Positions 1 to 14,344 of a stretch of 64,000 nucleotides of DNA are shown here, piece by piece. Positions within the stretch are counted from its first letter, which is position 1. The number at the start of each line of letters is the position of its first letter. This DNA comes from Luzula sylvatica (Eukaryota; Streptophyta; Magnoliopsida; Poales; Juncaceae): positions 52,881,798-52,945,797 of the forward strand of contig OX326957.1 in assembly GCA_946800325.1 (NCBI GenBank), in the 5' to 3' direction. The notes under the pieces were generated by a model. That model had not been told where the DNA came from. It saw only the letters and a program-made list of their open reading frames with translations, and did not search any database. The translations under genes were made by a program, and so were the position numbers.

Positions 1-21
1 TAATATGAAATGAATTATCAG

Positions 22-414
22 GGAAGGATTGATGATAATATTGAGACATTAAAAAAGAGGCTAAAAGTATTCGAGATTTTAAATATGCCGGTTGTGAATC
101 ATTATTCTTCGAAAGGCAAAGTCTTTAAGGTACTATATTAAATAATGCAAATTTCCACTTATAACCCTATTTTTTTCTTCAATTCCCAAAATACCCTTGT
201 TTATAATTAAGAAGAAATCTTGGTATGAATACAGATAAGTGCAATTGGAACTGCTGAAGAAATATTTGATAAAGTTCGCCAAATTTTCAACTCTCTCAGG
301 TACTTTTTATTATTTCATTTATACGTTTATTATAATATTGTAATTTTTTCTTTAATATTTTTGGTTATTTTCAAATCACGCAGATTTCAAAAGAAAATCG
401 AAGATTCTCAGTAA
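22..414 (+). CDS. UMP-CMP kinase, C-terminal exons (partial, 5' end outside window)
   Basis: Model join(22..129, 235..299, 384..414). The first visible exon reads GRIDDNIETLKKRLKVFEIL and continues to a Gly-Lys-Val stretch; the next gives ISAIGTAEEIFDKVRQIF and the last ends in KKIEDSQ-stop. This matches the C-terminal third of plant UMP-CMP kinases: the LID-region Arg/Asp pair in GRxDDN, then the KRxKVF helix and the 'EEIF/VFxxV' terminal helix. The family phosphorylates UMP and CMP with ATP in the cytosol. Introns are GT-AG (130-234, 300-383) and phases close. The exon start at 22 follows 'ttatcag'. Upstream of it all three frames hit a stop within 13 bases, so the acceptor must be there or the copy is a pseudogene fragment. 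The pyrimidine tract is poor. Family call fairly sure; integrity unknown. Confidence 0.7.
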
Positions 415-2781
415 AACGGTTCTCTGTTTTCAAGTTAATTAATACCTATTATAATATTTTTTGTTGGACTTTTTTATGATATCGCATATGCAATTTTGGA
501 TTCAAATTGAAATTAGCAGTAAAACGGGAAGAAGCTTTTGATCGAATTTCGTGTCAAAAAAAAAGAAAGAACTTTAAGAACGTGATAGTTGAGAGTGTTG
601 ATAGGGCAACAAAATGGCAGAATTTACCCTTATTAGAGCCCCTAATTTATAGGGACCCATTCTACTTATGTCATGCATAAGTGTGCCATTCATTCATTAT
701 TCTCAACTTTCATACCATCATAATGCTGCCACATTTCCATTATTATTATATTATTATATTATATTTGGTGATGTTAATGCTAATGCTAATTGATTCTTCT
801 ATTATATTATATAATATTATATTGTATTTTACTATTTCCATTTTGTGTCGTTAATGGTAATTGATTCGGTATATATTCAGTGGGAGACCACACTAACTAG
901 GTCATGTGATTTAACATTAAATTAATTAATTGACGAGACAATTGATTCTTGTTTGTTGTTGACTTGGTGATGTTGTCTGGCTCGAATTAACATGATTGGA
1001 TTAGCAAGTATAAACAAAATGAAATAAAGTAATGGTGGTGGGGATTTGGGTGCTTCATTAAGGGGATCCCTATCATAACTAGATAGGTTCCTATATGGGA
1101 ATCATCTAGAACTAGAAGCTATGCATGTATAATATATAATATTTTTCCTCAAGGGTGGGGTTCATCGTATTATTGGTGCTAACATGAAATATGAATACAT
1201 ACAGTACTACTAATTCCACGATTATTTGTGTCATATGCTTCCTAGTAACTACGTGTGCAATTCTATTTTCTGGTTATTTGCTGTATATAAGTTGGAATAT
1301 GCTTCATGCAACAAGCTACAATTAATTGTATTTAAATGATTGTTTTGTTTTAATGTATTTATAGCAAGCTTTATAAATTTGTTAAATTTTGTATTCTAAG
1401 TGTGAAGAATCTATCTAAGTAGGGCCTAATGAAGAACAAGTTACCTGGAGATTTTAATTATATGTGCTATTCCGAGAAACATGAAATTCAGCTATTATCT
1501 AGTCTAGCCACTGAACAACCATTTCGTTTAGAGAGAGAGAGAGAGAGAGTAGAAAAGGAGAAAGTTACTATTCTTGAGCAGTGCATTATGAAAGCCTTTT
1601 ATCCTTGAGGTGAAAGTGCATCGAGCCCCAGAGATTATTAACGGTCGTATATATACGTGCATGCTTTCGATCAGTAATACTAATAACAGACAAATATATT
1701 CAGTTCATTTACATGTGGGCCCCACCCTTTTTTGAAAATGGATAAATAATTCCAAATGCATGCACGTTACACATATTTGAAAATGCAGTGCAGATTAAAC
1801 TTTTTTTGGTTGCAATTAATCTTTATCTTGCTTAACTTCTTTATCATGTGCATTCAAGTTTCACGCGTATACTCGTCTCGAGACACTCACACTTCACAGA
1901 GAGAGAAAGAGAGAGAATACAAACGCTAGAAATAAAAAGAAAATAAACAAAAATCTGTACTTCTTTTAGTTCGTCATTAACAAATAAAAATGATATTTTG
2001 GGAAATTAGGGGAAATTAGGGGGACACTAATTTAAGGCTTAGCTGGAGATCAATCAAGTTTAATTATTAATTAATCAATGATGTTTGTTAATTAGTGTTA
2101 ATAGAAACACGTTTTCTTTATTAAATTACACTAATACCGGATCCTCACTCACATGGCCGATTCGGAGCAAGTTTGTTAAGTCTTGGATACTCCACCCTAA
2201 ATAGATCTTGTACTAATCCTTCCCAACAAAATTAAGGCCTCATTATTCATACTTATATTATATTTAAGCACAAATCTTGTGCTAATCCCCTTTAATTTAT
2301 TAAATAAACCCTGTACTACTCAACAAACTTGCACCTATTTGATATAGAGTGATGATAATAATTCAACAAAAACCAGAAAAATGAAAATACTTAATTTTTT
2401 TGGTAAATAAAAAAAAAGGAAATACTTAATTTTTGTAGACAGTGATTGGGAATCAATAATTAATATTTTTTTAGATAAACGTGTTTACCACATAATCAAT
2501 ACAATTTTATCCCTTATCATGATTTACTACAATGAAACATTTACCGAAGTAAACCACAAAACTTTCTCAGAAGTGACTTTTTTTGGTTAAAAATGAGCGG
2601 GGCCCACATCATCTATATTTGATAATAAATTGAGAAGGCTCGGTGATCCTCCATCAATTGATGTTAGTGAGGATTGAACTCACAACCTCTCACAACATAT
2701 GATTTTTATGTCTTCCACTCAACTAACTAGGATATTGACACATTGACTCAATTAAAATAATTAAAGTTTCATTTTTTTGTA

Positions 2782-2786
<5 letters not shown>
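415..2786. other. AT-rich intergenic sequence
   Basis: No gene or convincing element seen. It contains the 3' flank of the UMP-CMP kinase, a run of TAT/ATT-rich sequence around 730-830 and a short (GA)n at 1531-1549. No open frame of family-like composition was found on either strand. Confidence 0.6.

Positions 2787-2828
<42 letters not shown>
2787..2828. repeat. (TA)n microsatellite
   Basis: About 20 perfect TA dinucleotides. It sits just left of a dispersed-repeat-like stretch (2870-3120). Confidence 0.95.
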
Positions 2829-2833
<5 letters not shown>

Positions 2834-2869
2834 GATGGAATGTCAAATAAAAAAATATTTACCGAAATT

Positions 2870-3120
2870 ACACAATATTTTTTTGGAATGACCAAACAGT
2901 AAAATTTACACTATACTAATAAAATATGTTAAAACACTAGCTATATACAATGTTCTGCAAAAAAACTTGTGTGGGGGGTGTCGGGTGTGTGTGGGGATGT
3001 GTGTGTGGTGTGTGTGCGCGTGTGTGTGTGTGTGTGCGTGCGCGCGTGTGCATGTGGGGATTGGGAGGGGAGGGGGATCACAATCCCCACCCCACACACC
3101 CCCCATCCGTCCTTGTATAT
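2870..3120. repeat. dispersed repeat with (TG)n and G-rich foldback
   Basis: The left part ('gaccaaacagtaaaatttac...') closely resembles 63455-63480 ('gaccaaacggtaaaatttac'), so this is one copy of a dispersed element. A (TG)n/(GC)-interrupted tract spans about 2969-3052. It is followed by a perfect 10-bp inverted repeat GTGGGGATTG / CAATCCCCAC (3054-3063 and 3081-3090) that encloses G runs. Element class is not certain. Confidence 0.5.
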
Positions 3121-5693
3121 TTACCTTTACAATATACACAGTCACATACTCACATTTACTTGTGTAGTGTCATTTTAATATCAATATACATATTTTTATT
3201 TACCTAACATAAGCTTTTACATGTTCATTATGATATAAATATAATATAAGTATATCTTTTCGAATAAAAAATTGTAATTTTATCTGTTCAATATACATTC
3301 ATTATGATTAGTCATGGGAATTTTCCTTCAAAAAGATAAACTAAACTAAAATAAAAATAAATATACCTTCATTTATCTTCCAATATATCATTTTTTAAAT
3401 TAATATACTTACCTTATAGATCAATTATGTTTTTGTACATGTGCAATGAATATCAACATACTTTTCTACCAGTCTAGTATATTTTGTTGAATGAAACTTC
3501 AAAATTTTCCAATATTAATTATATATCTTTTCGATTATCTCGATTAAGAGAAATGTCTTCTATCTTCGAGTCCAAAAACGTCATTTTGATACATGCATGA
3601 TCAAAATCAAAATACCAACTAAGGTTTAATGTCAATATTACATACCAACTAAAGTAAAGTTTAACAACCAAAAGTTACATGATCAAAATACCAACTAAGG
3701 TCCAAAACCAATGCATGCAATCAGGTGTGCAAACATACGGGTACACGTAACGAACTTCTAACATGAATAAAATAAGGATATCTTCTTTCTTTCTTTATTT
3801 CATTGATTGATAGTTAATTAACAAAAGAAAGAAAGGCAATAAATGGAGTAAATGGAGCTTCTATTCTATTCTTCATGGTATATATGATATGCCAGCCAGG
3901 AGAGAGAAATAGAAAAAAAGGAAAAAGGGTCAACTCTCCTGAGAGGCTACACAGGGCTCAATGCATCTCAGACAAAAAACCTCCCATCATTGCAATCCAA
4001 TTACCTCCCTTTTCTACCTTTCTTTCACCATCTTAATCATCCCAAAATATATACATATATTCTCAAAATTTATATAATTAGCTATATATTATATTATACT
4101 TAAAAAAATGTATTTAGTTACAGTCCTAATTCCAAACTCCTAAGACTATGAAGTATGATATAAAATCTCCATAATGCATTGAAAGCAAAGCAATGAATGA
4201 ATGACCCATGAATCAATGTGCCTGGATATACTATACATACATTAACATACATACTAGGAACAGAATAACTGTTTGGAACATTACAAAATTAAAATAAAAT
4301 AAAATAATGAAGATATCCAGTGAGGACGAAATGGAGAGTGAAAAAAAGAGCCGGCTATCTAGGATGGGGTCCGGTGGACCCAATCACGGATCGGCGCTGC
4401 ATTAAATACTCTACTCTAGTCTCTACTATACGTACTTTTATACGTACAATCATGAATTCTCGAGTTCTTTATTCATTAAGCTCTATATTAAGTTAGGTGA
4501 TCGAAATGCAGAGGTTCAATATGCTGTAGAAATAACTACCGTGTTTTACGGGAAGTAAGGATGACACGTGGCATTACTTGATCTGTTTGATTGTAAATTG
4601 ACGACTAGATAGGTCTCTTCAAAGATGGAATGCATAAAGTTATATTGTTACTGTATGATTTGATATGTATATGTATGCAATTTTTTCACTCCAGTTCTGA
4701 CTAAACTGTAGTGATTCTTGGTGCAATCTACGTATTGAGTTATAGTATATGGGTTAGAGGGAGATTATTGTAGGTTTTCTAAATGGAGAAGATTTGAGTT
4801 TGGGAATGGCTCATCATTACTATCATAATTCATAAGGTCACCTCCTAATCATTCTGAATATTCTTATAATCATTTCTCTTTTTTTCGTGAATTCTTAAAT
4901 TGTTTTCTTTTTTATAAATTCTTGCATTTCTCTTTTATTTGTCATATAGTTATAGATTGTTTTTGCATGTTAGAATGATTTAGATGTAGAATTTTCTCTT
5001 TGAATTATTGTTCATGTTACTAAGTTACTGTAGCATAATTTGATCTTGTGATCTAAGAGAGGAGAGAGAGAGGACGGTAGGTGTAAAAACTAAACAAAAG
5101 GTAATAATGGAGAGAGAGAGAGAGAGAGGGAAGTGGCAGGGCAGAGAGAAAGGGAAAGAGAAAGAGAAAGACAGAGAAGGGGCAGAGTGGATGGCGGCGT
5201 TGCAGGTTGAGTTGCAGTGTCTTCCTCGTTCTTCTCCTCTCTCTAGCTGATCCTTCATTTAATTTCATCTTCACTTTTTTCTCTCTTTCACACACACATA
5301 CTACAAATAGTAGAAATAAAAAAAAGAGCGAGAAAATTGAAGGAAGATGTGTGAAGTGTTGAGAGAGAAAGAGAAAGACAAAGCAAGCTAATCCCAACGC
5401 GCGTCGTGGGGCGCAGACAAACTCCCCACAGAAACAGCATACCGCGACCCTTCTTAATCCATCCCTTTTTTCCCTCTTTCTTTATTAATCTTCTCTTATT
5501 TATTTATTTTATCTTTTTCCCCCTCTCTGACAAGGTACGGACTCCCTTTAGTTTAGTTTAATTAATGAATTAATCCCCTTCCATTCATATCCATTTCACT
5601 GCTTCTACACACTCCCTCTCTCTCATATTCATGTTTTCTGTACCTCTCCCTCTCTCCGATGCTCGTATTAAATACGCCTATACAGCGAGCCTC
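3121..5693. other. intergenic region and likely upstream regulatory region of the SHI/STY gene
   Basis: No coding sequence is supported. The part from about 5050 is purine/pyrimidine-biased with several (GA)n/(CT)n runs, including one at 5108-5127. This is typical of a plant promoter and 5' leader. Open frames here are low-complexity by-products of these runs. Confidence 0.5.
4408..4414 (+). promoter_or_regulatory. ACTCTAC element, distal
   Basis: ACTCTAC is the motif reported for DNA binding by Arabidopsis STY1 (known from the family). Here it lies about 1.4 kb upstream of a STY-like gene, in the context TACTCTACTCTAG. Functional role is inferred. Confidence 0.3.
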
Positions 5694-5710
5694 TCTCTCT
5701 CTCTCTCTAG
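5694..5710 (+). promoter_or_regulatory. (CT)n tract in the SHI/STY leader
   Basis: An uninterrupted pyrimidine CT repeat about 80 bases upstream of the start codon. Such tracts (GAGA/CT elements) are common near plant transcription starts. The start site itself cannot be placed by eye. Confidence 0.4.
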
Positions 5711-5777
5711 TTTATGGATCTTAACCCTAACGCCCTAATTCCAACATACCAATAACAAATTACACTAAGAAGTAAGA

Positions 5778-5784
5778 ACTCTAC
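5778..5784 (+). promoter_or_regulatory. ACTCTAC element next to the start codon
   Basis: A perfect ACTCTAC ends four bases before the ATG at 5789. If the encoded protein binds the STY1 motif this would allow direct autoregulation, but it would lie in the 5' leader, so the role is speculative. Confidence 0.3.
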
Positions 5785-5788
5785 TTCA

Positions 5789-8190
5789 ATGGCTGGTTTC
5801 TCTCTAGGCAGAGGGCCAGGCTCTCACGAAGAAGACAACCTCCCTTCTGACAACCCGGTCCCGCCTTATTCCCGTGGGTTTGAACTCTGGCAACACCACC
5901 ATCATCACCACCTCTATCCCAGCTCTTCCAACCTGCTCAGCTTCTCCAACGAGCCTCTTTTCTCGATTCAAGGTGCCGGTTCCGGATCTGCCTCGAGAAG
6001 CAGCATGAGGGGAGGAGGAAGCGCTTCGGGCGGTACGAGTTGTCAGGATTGCGGGAACCAAGCAAAAAAGGATTGTACCCATTCGAGATGCAGAACTTGT
6101 TGTAAGAGTAGAGGGTTTCAATGTTCGACTCACGTGAAGAGTACGTGGGTTTCTGCGGCGAAGAGACGCGATAGGCAGACACAGCTGGTGGCCGCTGCTA
6201 CGCTCCAACAAGCGACACGGCATCACCACAGAAGTGGTGTTGGAATATTGCAGGATCATGTGGGTGGATCGGGAGGTGGAGGCGGAGAGAGTTCCAAGAG
6301 ACCAAGAGAGCTTTTATTGCATACTTCGAATTCTCGCTTCACCAATGCTTTAACCACTTCATCAGGTAAAATGGTTGCAACTTAATATTTTGCTATTAAG
6401 CCGTTGAATTCTAAATTTATAACAAAGATTTGTCTTTCCAAGTTTTCGGGAAAGAAAAAGATTTATCTTTCGGTTCCTTCTAGGGTTAGTGCAATTTATT
6501 GCTCAATTTGTTGAAATATTAGGGTTTTCTTTTTAATAAGAGAGGTTAGATTGATCAAGGTCGAGAGGATATAATTTGGTTTTTATATCCGCCCTCCAAT
6601 CCAACTATTTTTTGTAAAATTCTTTAACAAAAGAAAGTAACTTGTTAGTCCCTATCCACTGGATATATATTTCAACACGATTTGGTCTAGTTATTTTTGA
6701 CAGTGCAAGACCCTGATTTCTCGGGTACTTTATTGTTAGTTTAAACTCCGAAATATTAGGTTACTTTTATTTTTTCATTTTTGTACTTGCCGTGAAGAAG
6801 GGTGAGGAATGATGGTTACCAAATTTCATAATTATCAACAATGTTACTGCTATCTAATTAGGACAATTCTCTTTGTCAAGGTAAAAGCACAACCTTTTGG
6901 AAACAAATGTTGTTTCCATGTTATTCTCTAATTTGTGCAATTTGTTTCTTGAGCGAGATAATCGGTAGTAAATTGTTTTTTCTCTCTACTCTTTTGTTTT
7001 AAATAATTTCTCTCTATTCTTTGACCTAGTTTTACTTTTCTCTCTTTGATTTGTAATTTGCAATCATCTGCAACCAGTTTCTAAGTACAAATTAAGGAAA
7101 AATATATTTTACTTGTATAATCTTAAAGGATTACCTAGCAATCTAAATAAACATAAAATTCACTTTGTTCAAAAAATTTTACCATCAAATGTAAACCATG
7201 CAATCAATTTTTTCAAGGAATTTATTTTATCTTTGCTTCTTCCTTCGAAACTATGTTATATTCCTTGATTTATACTCCAAATTATGAACAACAGTGGAAT
7301 TTTCTGTAGCCAGACGAATTGATCATGATTGTCATCATAATGATACAACATCACTATTTTTGCCCTTTTTGCCAGCTCATATCATTTTCTAGAATTACAC
7401 TCATTTCATCATGTAACATTTATTCATAATGTACCCGTGGAATGGAGTTAAATTGTGGAAGAGCGGAAGAGTGGAAGAAAACTAATTCTATTTTATTCCA
7501 AGGTGTTCGGTAGATTAAATTGTGGAAGAGTGAAAGTAAAAATTAAATTAATATTTTTTATTGGAAAGGACGAGAGAGAAGAAGAGAAATTTTTTTCTAT
7601 TCCATCTTCTTCCACTCTTCCACCTCTCCCATGGAATAGAGTTAAACCACTATATTTTATTTTCTTCCAATCTTGTTCGGCGGAATAAAATGATTTTTTC
7701 CACTATCTTCCACTATTCCACTCTAATTTCATGTTGCCGAACGAATCCAGTTCTTCACAAAAAATAAAATAAAATAATTATAATCAACTTCTTGAATTTA
7801 ACATCCATTACAGGAGGTGGAGGAATGGAAGCAGCAGTTACATTTCCACATGAAATTAGCTCGCCAGCTGTATTTCGCTGCGTACGAGTGAGTCCAATTG
7901 ACGAAGCTGATGATGAATATGCGTATCAGACTGCCGTAAGTATAGGCGGTCATTTATTTAAAGGAATACTCTATGATCATGGTCCAGAAGGTTCCGGAAT
8001 GACTCCCAGTCCACGTCAGCATGCCGAGTCATCGTCATCGGCAGCGGCAACTGCCATTACAACTACTGCTGCTGTGACTACTGCAATTGCAGTTTCGGCC
8101 GGGTTATTGGATCCTTCTTCTTTGTACCCGCCACCAATAAGCGCGTTTATGGCCGGTACACAGTTTTTTCCTCATCATCCTAGACCTTAG
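5789..8190 (+). CDS. SHI/STY/SRS-family zinc-finger transcription factor
   Basis: Two exons, join(5789..6365, 7814..8190), 317 residues, phase-1 intron CAG|GTAAAA...TTACAG. Residues about 85-112 carry the RING-like pattern C-x2-C-x7-C-x4-C-x2-C-C-x6-C, beginning [12 protein letters not shown]. It is followed by HVKSTW and the basic AKRRDRQ stretch. The second exon has the IGGH domain ([10 protein letters not shown]... [15 protein letters not shown]). The N-terminus MAGFSLG and C-terminus FMAGTQFF match the STY/SRS5 branch, and the length is normal (about 320-370). Family members are nuclear activators that bind ACTCTAC and promote auxin synthesis genes (YUCCA) in gynoecium, stamen and leaf development. 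The ATG opens the conserved N-terminus. The His run at residues 36-41 is low complexity. Which paralogue (SHI, STY1, SRS5) cannot be decided by eye. Confidence 0.93.
7430..7752. mobile_element. MITE-like foldback in the SHI/STY intron
   Basis: The left half contains 'ggaagagtggaagaaaac...ttttattccaaggtgttcgg' and the right half contains an approximate reverse complement ('cttgttcggcggaataaaat...ccactatcttccac'). This makes a degenerate 150-bp foldback. It ends about 60 bases before the splice acceptor. The boundaries and target duplication are not clear. Confidence 0.4.
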
Positions 8191-9656
8191 AAGGAGAGAG
8201 AGGGAGAAAGAAGAAAATGTAGGTTTAATTATTGATGAATTTTTTAATGAAAAAAAAGGAAAAACTTGACCTAGTGATTGAAACTGTTCAAGAATATTTG
8301 GAGTTAATAGTGTTATGTTGTACTGTATTTCTTTTTAGATTTCTTTCTAGGGTTTTGTTACTTTTTCACTTTCTTTTTCTTCTACGAGAAGAGTTAGCCC
8401 TTGTCATGTGTTAGGCCTTGAAGTTTGAAAATGGGTCAATTCAGTTCGGTTTAGTGAATAGTTAGGCACCTTTTCTCTTTTTATCTTTTTGGCTTAGTGT
8501 ACTACTTTGATATTTTGTCAACTCACATGACATGCCATTAGCCATGGATATATTTTTCAGATCATTTATGTTTTTAATATTTTCGACCCAATTGATCGAC
8601 TTGTGCAATCAATTTGCTATTTAAGTTGTGTCTTTTTGTTGAACTTAAACATTCCATTTAGGTACACTGTAACAAGTGAACTCGGTGCCTTTCTTTTCCC
8701 CAACAAAATATTGTGTTGGCCATGCCATGCAGAGACCTGTCTGTCTCTCTACTCTAGTATACTGTACACTCCTTGCATTTTTACTGTATGGCCATTTTAT
8801 TCTCTTTCTTCTATACGTGATGGATGGAATTAAGCTGTGAACCTACTGCCCTCCAATCAATGGTAACTGGATAGGTCCATTGCAACAGATAGATAGATTA
8901 ATTTGTGATTAATGGTAACTGGCCATTTGATCTCATGTCGAGTGATTTATGCATGAATATGGTTCCATTAAGTTGGTAGATAGATAGATTAATTTGTGAC
9001 TGAAATACTAAATTTCGCCAGGCAAGCAGTCAGGGTAGATATATCTAGGGAGAGGTTAAGTTTGAAACTTTGTAGCTTCACATAGTCATATTATTCTTGA
9101 ATTGTTTGTTAGATTGTAAAAAACTAGAAAAAGAAGTATACAATCCACATTAATACTCGTTAGTACTTCATAAATTTTGCATCAATTACTATACTTTAAG
9201 CAAGAGTGCAGCTTTTAGCCGCTTTGCCTTAATTAACTTGTACAATTGTTTGTTGTTAGGTTATAGGGCATGTGTGGCTTTTCTTCTTTGGTCTGTTTTT
9301 GTTCAAACTTTGTACTTTGTTGTTTTGTTTTCGATGCGCAATGACTACGGGTTTTTAACGAAAAAATTATTTGGACAACTTTTAAAAAATTCGTTGAATG
9401 GACTTCTATCATACATCCTTTTCCTTATCATACACTCATTTTCAAGGGTATTTGGAGTAATTATCCATTTATGAATATTTAAGGTAGGATCTCAAATATA
9501 TTTATCAATTAATGTTTGACTAAATTGAAATTTTTTGTTGTTCATTTAAACAAAAATGTCCATAAAAGATAAATTTTATGATACACTCTTTTACAAATAT
9601 AATTAATTGCTAAAATACCCAAAATACCCTTGTAAAATGGTGTATGATAGAAATTC

Positions 9657-9660
<4 letters not shown>
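8191..9660. other. 3' flank and intergenic sequence
   Basis: Downstream sequence of the SHI/STY gene, including its probable 3' UTR. A short duplicated phrase 'agatagatagattaatttgtga' occurs at about 8888 and 8979. Otherwise nothing recognisable. Confidence 0.5.

Positions 9661-9737
<77 letters not shown>
9661..9737. repeat. (AT)n microsatellite
   Basis: About 38 perfect AT units, immediately left of a small inverted-repeat element. Confidence 0.95.
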
Positions 9738-9740
<3 letters not shown>

Positions 9741-9744
9741 ATTA

Positions 9745-9889
9745 TACACAACATGCATGCTCTCGCAAGAAGGATATTGATCATACGTTAAATATTATAT
9801 TCACAGTATGAAATAGTTTAACTTAATTTAATCCACACCCTACACTTCATCATCATGATGCCAATCATGTTGCGAGAGCGTGTTGTGTA
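9745..9889. mobile_element. small MITE-like element
   Basis: The left end 'tacacaacatgcatgctctcgcaa' and right end 'ttgcgagagcgtgttgtgta' are inverted repeats apart from a four-base (tgca) difference. AATTA occurs just outside both ends (9740-9744 and 9891-9895), possibly a target duplication with one extra base on the right. No coding capacity. Confidence 0.5.
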
Positions 9890-10162
9890 GAATTAATATA
9901 TTCAAGTGATAAGATATTATTCTAAACTATATAAGCTATTATGTTGAACTATACAAGATATTATTCTATGCATTGTGAATGACGGACCGCGTCCATACGC
10001 GATTTCTGACATGCGATTTCTGACACACGCTATCTCTGACTCGGGGTTTCTTAAACGTTTTTAAGATATTATTCAACAAGTTAAAAAATATTATTCTGCA
10101 AGTACAAAAATATTATTCTGCTTCGTGGATTCCTTTTTGGATTCTAGAAATGGATTAACTAT

Positions 10163-12603
<2,441 letters not shown>

Positions 12604-13803
12604 AAAGATATTCAAATACAAAAGGCTGTTCCGAACCCTAGCCGCCAGGACGATTTCGAGGCGATATCGGGGTGGAGGCAAACCCTAGCCGCCGCCTCCA
12701 CCCCCTCCTCTCTCAGAGACTGGCGACGAACGCTGGCTTGCGACGGCCGACTGCCAACTGCCGACTGGAGCGAGGAAAGGGAGGAAAGGGGCGACGAACG
12801 CTGCCGACAAACGCTGCCGACTGGCCACAACGACTGGTTGGCGACTGGCTGGCTGGCGGAGCTGAACGGCTGCCGCTTTCTGCGAAGGACGACTGAGGCG
12901 CGGGCGGAGCTGAACGGCGACGGCGACTGAGGCGCGAGCGGAGCTGAATGGCGACGACGACTGAGGCGAAGGAGCGGCGACTGATTGGAGATCCGAGGCA
13001 GCTCCGTGAGCCTTTCGTGAAGAACGAAGAACGACAGCTCCGTGAGCCTTTTCGTGGTTCTTGAATCAAAATTCCCGGCTCGTAACTGGAGAGATATTCA
13101 AGAGATTTAATAAAGCTCAAGGCCGGTTCTTCAGACACGATATGATGAGAGGTATTTCTGCGAGGGCGTCCGACGGAGATCCGAGGCAGGCAGGCGTCCG
13201 ACGGCGACGGCGACAGATAGGGTACAAGGCGGATCTGAGGCGGACAGGCTGCGACGGCGACAGCGAGGGTCCAAGGCGGAGATCCGAGGAGGACAAGCTG
13301 CGATCGGGGCGAAACCCTGGCTGCCATCGGGGCGATTTTGGAGCTCCTCGAAGAGTAAAAACTCGAAAGGAAAAAGCGGGAAGGGAAAAAGGGAAATCGA
13401 AAAATCGCGAGGCTGGTGCCGAGTCTGGGGCGAGTCTGGGACGAGTCTGGGCCGAGTCTGGGGCGAGGCCGAGAGTGACGGCCGAGTCTGGGGCGAGTCT
13501 GGGGGCGAGTCCGAGAGCGACGGGCCGCGACAGCGACGGTGACAGCTTCGATGACAATCCGAGCTCGCGTGGCAAACCAAGGGCAGAGGGAGGTTGCGTT
13601 CGTCTAAGGATGGCCGAAAGCACCATCTCTCGGCATGTATCTTACTTTTGCAATTATAATTTATTTTTGCGAAACTACTTTTTTACATTTATCATGTAAA
13701 ATCGCACCAATGTATTAAACCTTGCTTTAATATATTAAAAGAGGCTTCGCCTCTTTAGTTTTTCAAAAAAAAAAAAAAAAAAAAAAAGATATTCAAATAC
13801 AAA
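12604..13803 (+). mobile_element. short LINE-tailed retroposon with 19-bp target duplication
   Basis: The body spans about 12623-13784. It is flanked by perfect copies of AAAGATATTCAAATACAAA (12604-12622 and 13785-13803) and ends in a poly(A) tail, the hallmarks of target-primed reverse transcription. The first kilobase is GC-rich with 'ggcgactgg / gacggcgac' phrases like the 5' region of the LINE at 44398. The tail (about 13676-13730, 'catgtaaaatcgcaccaatgtattaaac') matches the LINE's 3' UTR near 50190-50220. A perfect hairpin with 8-bp stem and 3-nt loop lies at 13738-13756, just before the A tail. There is no endonuclease or reverse transcriptase, so it is non-autonomous. The open frames inside are GC-rich artefacts. 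Confidence 0.8.
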
Positions 13804-14344
13804 TGACCGAAAAAATTGAAAAAAAAACATAAGTATACCAAAAAAAATATACCTTCAATGCCTGCAAGCTGGAGGGTGGGAGCCGAGAGTTCTTCACGAG
13901 AAAACTATGCCATTGTCCCAAGAGTTCTTCTACAGCGAGTGAGAGCCAAAGGAGAGAGCCAAGAGAGTAGTTTCGATCGAAAGATAGGGAGCCAAGAAAG
14001 TGCTTAAAGAAAAGAGAGAGAGCCAAGAGGTAGAAATGAGGGGGAAATGAAAAAGAGAGAGAGAGAGAGAGTTCACAACGAATAAGAGGGAGAAATGAGG
14101 GGGAAACAAATTTTTTTGGTTTCAAACGGTACAAAATTTGGGACGGCCCGTACCTATAGGATTATTGGGACGGTGGAAAGCTCTGTGACGGCCTTTCCAA
14201 AAAGAAAAGTTGACATGTGGTGTGTAGGGAATTTATCCCGTCCCCGGGCCCGCGCATCAGATATGTTGGCCCGGTCCGGTTCCCAAATCCCGAGATCACG
14301 CCTCGACTTCGAGGGGTACGATGCAATAAGAAGTATAGATTCAT

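Noticed and set aside
2906..3207. Overlapping open frames rich in Cys/Val or His/Thr
   Set aside because: They are translations of the (TG)n/(GT)n and C-rich repeat on both strands, with no protein-like composition.
5804..6259. Minus-strand 151-codon open frame
   Set aside because: It lies entirely over exon 1 of the SHI/STY gene, whose zinc-finger motif and splice phase fix the plus strand.
12672..13699. Several long open frames on both strands
   Set aside because: They arise from the GC-rich non-coding 5' part of the short retroposon. They overlap in many frames and resemble no family.
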